64,000 nucleotides of DNA from the NCBI RefSeq assembly GCF_002742635.1, contig NZ_PEGF01000002.1:992001-1056000 (forward strand). The letters are read 5' to 3'. The stretch is from Caulobacter sp. X. GTDB taxonomy: Bacteria > Pseudomonadota > Alphaproteobacteria > Caulobacterales > Caulobacteraceae. Under the pieces are notes generated by a model. It saw nothing but the letters and a program-made list of their open reading frames with translations, was not told where the DNA came from and made no database searches. Shown here in pieces: positions 59,008 through 64,000 of this stretch. The position numbers and the translations under genes are program-made. Numbering within the stretch: position 1 is the first letter of the stretch; each line of letters opens with the position of its first letter.

Positions 59008-60705
59008 ATGACTTCCATCCTTACCCCTATTGAGCAGGCTGCGATGGCCGCTGACTTCGACAAGAAGGCCAGCGACATTCGCAAGCAGAGCGTCGACTAC
59101 GTCGCCGCAGCGGCGGCGTTCAAAGCGACCAAGGAGGCCTACGAAGGGAAGAAGTGGAAAGCCACTTGGGACATGGCCTCCGGCATTGTCCATCTCGTCC
59201 GCGAGTTCGGTGATCCGGCGAACTTCCCCCACATCGACCCAGTGTTCGAGACGCGCGGCCTCCTAGGCCCGCGAACGGGCGACCGCCCCATCGCTTCCTT
59301 CTGCACCCTCGCGACGGGCTATCCAGGCGAGAAAATGGTCGAGAGCGCCCGTGGCGGCGGCAAGCTGGTCAAGCAATGGATCAAGAACCGCTCCGGCGAA
59401 AAACTGGCCGATCCGTGCTCTGAAGTCGTCGCGCGGCTTGATGACGGCGAGACCATTGCCGACGTCGCCAAGTTCATCGAGGACTACGAAGACCCCGTGA
59501 GCGGGCGGAAAAACCTCATCGGCCTGACCGACGCCTGGAAGCGTCGCTGCGCCGGTGACGAACCCGAAGCCGTTGTCACGAGCGATGAGATTGCCACGGG
59601 CATCATCCACACAGTAGCCAGCACCGAAACGCTCGCGACCATGGACGTCAACGACCTTCCGCCCGGCCTGGCCCTCAACCGGGTCTCGGAAGTCCTGGCC
59701 ATCATCGGCGATGATGGAATGGTTCGCTTCCGGCTTTCACCCCGTCAGGATCTCGCCGCCGTCAGCGCTGGATTGAGCAAGCCTGACGGGTCCAAGGCCG
59801 CGCTGCCGATCAAACAGGCCATGGAGCTTTTTGCGTCGTCGGCGCTGCTGCTGCCGGTCGGCTTGTCCGATTTGCCGAAGGAGGAAGGCGATGATCCGGC
59901 CGCGCCGGGGACGAAACGGCTGCCGACGACGCGTCAGCACTTCCTCATCGACGGTGAATGGACCTCCGCACTGGCCCGTGACGCCAATCCCACGCTCCTG
60001 ATGATGGCCAAGCCGGTCGGGCCTGGCCTTCCGCTCCCCAAGGGCTCGTTCTTCGTGAACGCCTCCCAGCGTGGGCGACTGGAAGGACAGATCATGCCGC
60101 TGGACCGGCGCGAACTGTGGGACCGGGTCAGCCAGGACGTCTCGGCGACCGGCGTGACCTCCCTGGTCTTCCGTGCGCGCGAGAACGTCCGGGTCAAGGA
60201 CATGAACCTGAGCCTTCAGGTCGCGTCCGAGTTCGGTCAGGGGCGTCGCGAAATGTGGATGTGGCTGCTGGACGAAAAGGTGTTCAAGCCCACCGCCTCG
60301 TTCGACGTTCCCGTGACCGTGTTGCCGGAACTGGCCAAGTCCTTCGTGACCAAGAATGCGGCCAAGGGCGCGGGCAGGCATGCGGACGTATCGGTCACCG
60401 CCGACAGCTTGTCGCTTTCCGTGGGCGCGGGAACGGCCTTCACCATCGAGGGCAAGGGCTCGGCGACGGCCAAGCTGGCAGTGCTGGCGCGATCCCTGGT
60501 GGATACGCTTCGGGTTGTGCTGGACATGAAACCCGAGGACCTGACCTTCCACATCGACCAGGGGGGCGCGTTGGAGATCAGCTTCACGACCGAGGCCAAC
60601 GCCTATCGGGTGTTCCTGCCCAAGGCCGTCCAGACCGACAAGGTCTGGGTCGCCAACCACAGCGGACGGTTCCGCCGTGTGACGCGCGACGACTTCACCG
60701 CCTGA
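59008..60705 (+). CDS. Unknown 565-residue protein, partner of TGT/DpdA-like gene
   Basis: Not recognised. The N-terminal 190 residues are helical and charged. The C-terminal half is beta-rich, with segments such as VSVTADSLSLSVGAGTAFTI and LTFHIDQGGALEISFTTEAN that recall repeated beta-clamp-like folds, though I cannot show homology. There is no signal peptide or membrane segment. It is 60 bp upstream of the DpdA-like gene on the same strand, so the two products probably act together, perhaps as DNA-binding partner and enzyme. Confidence 0.65.
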   Translation: MTSILTPIEQAAMAADFDKKASDIRKQSVDYVAAAAAFKATKEAYEGKKWKATWDMASGIVHLVREFGDPANFPHIDPVFETRGLLGPRTGDRPIASFCTLATGYPGEKMVESARGGGKLVKQWIKNRSGEKLADPCSEVVARLDDGETIADVAKFIEDYEDPVSGRKNLIGLTDAWKRRCAGDEPEAVVTSDEIATGIIHTVASTETLATMDVNDLPPGLALNRVSEVLAIIGDDGMVRFRLSPRQDLAAVSAGLSKPDGSKAALPIKQAMELFASSALLLPVGLSDLPKEEGDDPAAPGTKRLPTTRQHFLIDGEWTSALARDANPTLLMMAKPVGPGLPLPKGSFFVNASQRGRLEGQIMPLDRRELWDRVSQDVSATGVTSLVFRARENVRVKDMNLSLQVASEFGQGRREMWMWLLDEKVFKPTASFDVPVTVLPELAKSFVTKNAAKGAGRHADVSVTADSLSLSVGAGTAFTIEGKGSATAKLAVLARSLVDTLRVVLDMKPEDLTFHIDQGGALEISFTTEANAYRVFLPKAVQTDKVWVANHSGRFRRVTRDDFTA

Positions 60706-60713
60706 CCGGCAAA

Positions 60714-60743
60714 GACCCTTCCCCGAAATAGTGGGGAAGGGTC
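60714..60743 (+). terminator. Strong hairpin between the unknown gene and the DpdA-like gene
   Basis: GACCCTTCCCC and GGGGAAGGGTC form a perfect 11-bp stem with loop GAAATAGT. No T-run follows, so it may be an mRNA-stabilising or attenuating hairpin rather than a full terminator. Confidence 0.5.
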
Positions 60744-60765
60744 GCCCCTTCCTGGAAATTCGATC

Positions 60766-62049
60766 ATGACCAACCAACCCCTCGGGCTGGACCGCGCCCA
60801 ATATGCGCCCGCCCTTCAGCATGCCTTCCTCGACATCGTGGGGAAACCGGCCTCCCGCGCCATGCCGCACGGCCTTGCGCCGTCCGACCTCAACCCACTT
60901 GATCCCAGCGCCCTCGTCCATGCGCCCTACGTCTTGGTCAGCGGCGGTCAGTATCTTGGCCGCAGCAACACGCCCTCCTGGCTCAAGGACCGCCCCGATG
61001 GCTATTCGACCGTCATCGGCGACAGCGGCGGCTTCCAGTTCATCACCAAGCCGTTCAGCTACGAGGCTAGCTGCCGTGAAAGCCTTGAATGGCTGGAAGC
61101 CCACGCCGATATCGGGATCACCCTCGATATCCCGACCCGAGCTATCGGGCCTTACGCAAAGGGCCGCGCGACGGGCCAGTTTCCGACCTTTGCCGACGCC
61201 CTAGCGACTTCGTTGGACAACAACAGGTTCTTTGCCGCCAACCGTGGCGGGGCAGTCCCTTACCTCACCACCCTTCAGGGTCGCGACCGCAAGGAGATCA
61301 GGGCCTGGTATGACGCGGTCAAGAATGAGCCATTTGAAGGCTGGGCATTCGGCGGTGCTACCCGCCAGCTGGCCAGGCTTGTCGAGGTAATCGGCTGGCT
61401 CCTGCGTGACGGCAAGCTGAACGACCGACAGCGACATATCCACGTCCTCGGCACCTCCACCGCCAAGGCCGCGGTGCTGCTGACGGCGGTTCAGAATGCG
61501 CTGCGGGCGCGACCGGGCTTGTCCGAGCTACGGATCACCTTCGACACCGCCACGCCGTCGCACCTGATGTCCTATAATAAAGTCGCAGGCCCCCTCAGAG
61601 CGTCACCACAGGGTCTTGTCGTCTCGTCGCATGTCGCACCCTGTAACGGCGTCTATATCGGCTCTACGAAGCCCTTCCCATTCGCCGAGAGCGCGATAGG
61701 CAAACGCATCACCCTTGGCGATCTCTGCGTCGAGGGGAGCTATTCGGCCGGAACGGCCTGGGACACCCTATCCGGCGCGATGATGGTCAACCACTCCATC
61801 GACCGGATGTTGACTGCCTTTGAACAGGCCAACCGGCTCGCCGAACTTGCTCCCGGCAGCTATTCCCTGATCGGCAAGGGCGGGATCAGGGCGGACTACA
61901 TGCCTGCAAGCCTGTCGGCCGATCTGACGACCGTAACGCAAATCCTCTCAGCCTCCGATCCCGTCGCCGAGTTCGCCAGGCGGGGAACCCACCTGACCGG
62001 CTGGACGGTCGGTGTGGACGAGGTCGAGTTCGACGACCCCGACCGCTGA
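60766..62049 (+). CDS. tRNA-guanine transglycosylase-like protein, DpdA type
   Basis: This 427-residue protein has the TGT landmarks in order: general-base block VIGDSGGFQFIT (Asp86), PYLTTLQG (166-172, for VVQGG), GWAFGGATRQ (192-201, for G-x-IGGL), HIHVLGTSTA, and the nucleophile block ITFDTATPSHLM (Asp260, for FDCVMPTR). The normal Cys-x-Cys-x2-Cys-x-His zinc site is not conserved; only NHSIDRMLTAFEQANRLAEL resembles its His helix. This pattern fits DpdA-type enzymes that exchange guanine for a 7-deazaguanine in DNA better than bacterial Tgt. No other Dpd or Que gene is adjacent. Confidence 0.75.
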   Translation: MTNQPLGLDRAQYAPALQHAFLDIVGKPASRAMPHGLAPSDLNPLDPSALVHAPYVLVSGGQYLGRSNTPSWLKDRPDGYSTVIGDSGGFQFITKPFSYEASCRESLEWLEAHADIGITLDIPTRAIGPYAKGRATGQFPTFADALATSLDNNRFFAANRGGAVPYLTTLQGRDRKEIRAWYDAVKNEPFEGWAFGGATRQLARLVEVIGWLLRDGKLNDRQRHIHVLGTSTAKAAVLLTAVQNALRARPGLSELRITFDTATPSHLMSYNKVAGPLRASPQGLVVSSHVAPCNGVYIGSTKPFPFAESAIGKRITLGDLCVEGSYSAGTAWDTLSGAMMVNHSIDRMLTAFEQANRLAELAPGSYSLIGKGGIRADYMPASLSADLTTVTQILSASDPVAEFARRGTHLTGWTVGVDEVEFDDPDR

Positions 62050-62073
62050 CTTTATGACCCTCCGCATCGACCG

Positions 62074-62098
62074 AGCCCCCTGGTTCTGCCAGGGGGCT
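62074..62098 (+). terminator. Hairpin terminator after the DpdA-like gene
   Basis: AGCCCCCTGG and CCAGGGGGCT form a perfect 10-bp stem with a 5-nt loop, 25 bp after the stop codon. It is followed by ATTGGGG, so the T-run is weak. It is probably the end of the two-gene transcript. Confidence 0.65.
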
Positions 62099-62099
62099 A

Positions 62100-62792
62100 T
62101 TGGGGTGCCGGGCCCCGGTTGGTCATTCTCATCGTGAACCTTCTCCTGAGGGGCTCTTGCAGGGTCACGGCGGCTTGGTCGCTACCGCGTGTTGTCTACC
62201 ACCCTTTCGCCCCTGCTTGAGCCCTTGCAGGGCGGAGGCGTGGGTGTTCCCGGGAGATAGGCCAACGCCGGGCTCGCCGCCGCGCCATTATTTCCTCGAC
62301 TGGCGTCGCAGACAGGTGGCTGTCCGCAGGACGGAGCCGAAGGCGACCGAGTGGAGCGACAGCGACGGCCGAAGGCATCCAACGAGTGGAGGCGAAAGCC
62401 GTTGACCAAGTGGATTGCCGAGCAAGCGCGTGAAACGCGCGGAGCGAAGGCGTAATCCACGCCGGTCTGGCTTTCTTGTGTGGAGTTCGTGGTGGTGAGG
62501 GAGTGCCTGAAGGCATCATTTATCTTCGATAGATGGTCTTAAGTTACTGCTTCGCCGCCAGGAAGTCCGCACAGGATTTCCACTTATTATGATGGTCTTA
62601 AGTTACTGGTCGGCGGAAATTCCGCTCAAGCGGTCCCCGAAAAATGTCAGGTCATAAATATAGGCGAAGCAGCAGGGGCGAAGTCTGCCGCTTCGGCAGA
62701 AAGTTCCTGATCGCTTTCCTTGAAGAAGAAATGCCAGGCCTTGCTGCGCGTCGCCCCCGCGTGGTGGGGCCTTTCTTCTTAGGAGTATCAAC
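62100..62792. other. Long intergenic region without convincing gene
   Basis: The ORFs here on either strand have no protein-like pattern. Around 62330-62400 short units such as CCGAAGGC, CGAGTGGAG and GGCGAAAGCC recur imperfectly. The right part holds the 18-bp direct repeat listed separately and a purine-rich AGGAG ahead of the gene at 62793. It may contain control or attachment sites. Confidence 0.4.
62532..62608 (+). repeat. 18-bp direct repeat pair
   Basis: GATGGTCTTAAGTTACTG occurs at 62532-62549 and again at 62591-62608, 59 bp apart start to start. The CTTAAG inside each copy is palindromic. It could be an operator or an attachment-site repeat. No function is shown. Confidence 0.6.
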
Positions 62793-63350
62793 GTGATGAC
62801 ATACGATGAATATCTCGTGGTCTGGTATAACCGCAGCCGCCGCTATCAGCTGAGGTGCGGGCGAGCCTTCAACCTGAATTTCGACGAGTTCTGTGGCCTG
62901 GTTTCGAATTATCAGCGGGCGGTGATTACCAGCCGTCTCGAACAAATGGAGGGCACCGCAGCTACCCCACAGCGCGTCGGCTACGTGCTTAGCTGGGTGT
63001 CGCCGGAAGCCCACGCTGCCGGTGTTATGGACAGCTCGACCGCCAAAATCCTCAACTACAGGAACAGCCGGCAAATGTTCCGCAAACGAAAGGGTGACAC
63101 GCATTCCGACGGCGCGCGGGCGCGGATCGGGGCGGCCAAGCGTGGCAAGGAGCAGACCCGGCAACACGTCGAACGTCGTGCGGAAAAGCAACGCGGAATA
63201 AAGCGCGGGGACATGTCCAAGGAGACCAAGGCAAAGATCAGGGTCAAAGCTCTCGCGAGAGAGGCAGCGAAACGTGCCCAGGCCGGCCCTGCAGGGCCTT
63301 GCCGAGCCGAACGTAATCCTCAAGGAGGTGAACGCCAGTCTTGGATCTGA
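62793..63350 (+). CDS. NUMOD3-like basic protein
   Basis: This 185-residue protein starts at GTG 62793 (ATG 62796 also possible) behind TAGGAG. The second half (ARARIGAAKRGKEQTRQHVE, KRGDMSKETKAKIRVKALAR) resembles NUMOD3 DNA-binding repeats of homing endonucleases. No nuclease domain is seen. The last about 35 codons overlap the response regulator gene on the other strand, so the true C-terminus may have been replaced. Confidence 0.55.
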   Translation: MMTYDEYLVVWYNRSRRYQLRCGRAFNLNFDEFCGLVSNYQRAVITSRLEQMEGTAATPQRVGYVLSWVSPEAHAAGVMDSSTAKILNYRNSRQMFRKRKGDTHSDGARARIGAAKRGKEQTRQHVERRAEKQRGIKRGDMSKETKAKIRVKALAREAAKRAQAGPAGPCRAERNPQGGERQSWI

Positions 63351-63870
63351 TCGCCGCGCGGTGATCCTCCACCGTCTTCAGTGAGAGGCCAAGGTCATTG
63401 GCGATGGCCTTGCTGCTCTTGCCGTCGGCGACCAGCCTCAGCACCTCACGCTCTCGGGGCGAAAGCTTCTCGACAACCTGAGCCGCACGGATGCGCTCCC
63501 GGCTCCAAGTCAGACCTTCGGAAACCGACCGCAAAAGCCTCTCCTCGTCGATCGGCTTCTCAAGATAGTCGATGCCCCCATGCCGGCGGATCGCGTCCAC
63601 CGCGTCGGCGGTGTGGGGCCAGGCAGTCATGAATAGGACCGCCGCGCCCGGAGCCCAGGCGCGTATGCTTTGGGCGACATCAAAGCCGTTGTCGTCGCAG
63701 AGCATGATGTCCGTGACGATGCAGAGCCCGCCATCACCGCCCCTATGCACACTAGGGAGGCCTGCCCGATCCGCGAAAGCGTGCGCTTCTAATCCGTGAC
63801 GCCCAAACAGGCGCGCGAGGCTCTGCGCCAGGTCAAGGTCATCGTCGATAACCTAGATGGCGTCACCCAT
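63244..63870 (-). pseudogene. LuxR/FixJ-type response regulator with early in-frame stop
   Basis: From ATG 63870 the frame reads MGDAI, then TAG (63853-63855), then continues as VIDDDLDLAQSLARLFGR, the standard receiver start. The rest is intact: phosphorylated Asp in IVTDIMLCDDNGFDV, Thr in AVLFMTAWPH, Lys in DYLEKPIDEE, and a LuxR helix-turn-helix (LSPREREVLRLVADGKSSKA). The longest uninterrupted ORF starts at GTG 63750 and lacks the acidic pocket. It is either a nonsense mutation, a sequencing error or a very unusual start. It overlaps the kinase stop (ATGGGTGA). Confidence 0.85.
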
Positions 63871-64000
63871 GCTCGAACGCCTTAATCGGAAAATCGGCGC
63901 GGTAGATTACGCGTGAGCCGATTTCGCTTCGTCTCAGCTCGCCGCCTGACGCCTCGACAATGGTTCGCGCGATGATGAGCCCCACGCCCATGCCATCAGC
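63863..64000 (-). CDS. Sensor histidine kinase, C-terminal end (5' part outside window)
   Basis: The last 45 codons read DGMGVGLIIARTIVEASGGEL, the G2 box of a HATPase_c domain, then YRADFPIKAFEHG and stop. It overlaps the response regulator start by 8 bp, so the two form a two-component pair of the FixL/FixJ kind. No sensor domain is visible. Confidence 0.8.
   Translation of the reverse strand, partial: ADGMGVGLIIARTIVEASGGELRRSEIGSRVIYRADFPIKAFEHG

Noticed and set aside
60714..60743. Full rho-independent terminator
   Set aside because: The 11-bp stem is perfect, but no T-run follows; termination is therefore uncertain and the same-strand downstream gene may still be co-transcribed.
62182..62460. 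92-residue minus-strand ORF and a 101-residue plus-strand ORF in the region after the DpdA-like gene
   Set aside because: Both are low in hydrophobic core residues, rich in Ser/Arg/Pro and lack ribosome-binding sites; region treated as non-coding.

Overview
The window reads as a high-GC alphaproteobacterium, most likely Caulobacter or a close relative. The reasons are caulonodin-like lasso peptide precursors with a TonB receptor, isopeptidase and FecI/FecR set, an alphaproteobacterial-type LexA box (GTTC-N7-GTTC), and a radC-map-sfsA chromosomal sliver. Family names come from motif recognition and memory; no database search was run.

Layout. (1) From the left edge to about 52.05 kb the window looks like one integrative and conjugative element (ICE). 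Its left end lies outside the window and its right end sits inside a truncated radC. The backbone, left to right, is: DUF2285/DUF6499-like regulators, ArdC, a ParB-like protein, DUF736, an HTH protein, a TraF-like S26 peptidase, a lytic transglycosylase, a VirD2/DUF3363 relaxase, TraG, a CopG-like protein, TrbB-C-D-E-J-L-F-G-I, DUF2274, a second DUF736 protein and a tyrosine integrase. (2) Cargo interrupts it: a lasso peptide cluster with two precursors (2.0-13.0 kb); two controller-type XRE regulators with matching operators, followed by a four-gene island of an unknown protein, a QueC-like PP-loop enzyme, an XRE-ImmA/IrrE protease and a PIN protein (13.0-17.6 kb); an apparently SOS-controlled operon ending in an AlkB-like gene (17.6-19.25 kb); assorted small genes (19.3-22.7 kb); an intact IS66-family insertion with 8-bp target duplication (28.6-31.5 kb); and, between relaxase and traG, a PRTase-like protein, a retron ncRNA and reverse transcriptase, and an AbiE-type toxin-antitoxin pair (33.8-38.1 kb). 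(3) A chromosomal sliver (about 52.05-54.67 kb) carries truncated radC, map, a lipoprotein gene and truncated sfsA. (4) A second element starts inside sfsA with a large serine recombinase and runs off the right edge. It carries a soluble globin-coupled chemoreceptor, small ORFs, an unknown 565-residue protein, a TGT/DpdA-like base-exchange enzyme, a NUMOD3-like protein and a two-component pair whose response regulator has an early in-frame stop.

How the parts work together. The lasso genes (A, A, B, C) make a threaded peptide; the TonB receptor, anti-sigma/sigma pair and isopeptidase on the other strand should import, sense and open it. The Trb/TraG/relaxase set would transfer the ICE. The retron, AbiE and QueC-like islands look like anti-phage cargo.

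The strongest leads are the PRTase-retron with a visible ncRNA whose outer pairing arms lie inside both flanking genes, the QueC-like/ImmA/PIN island behind operator sites spaced exactly 31 bp apart, and the free-standing DpdA-like enzyme with its unknown partner.
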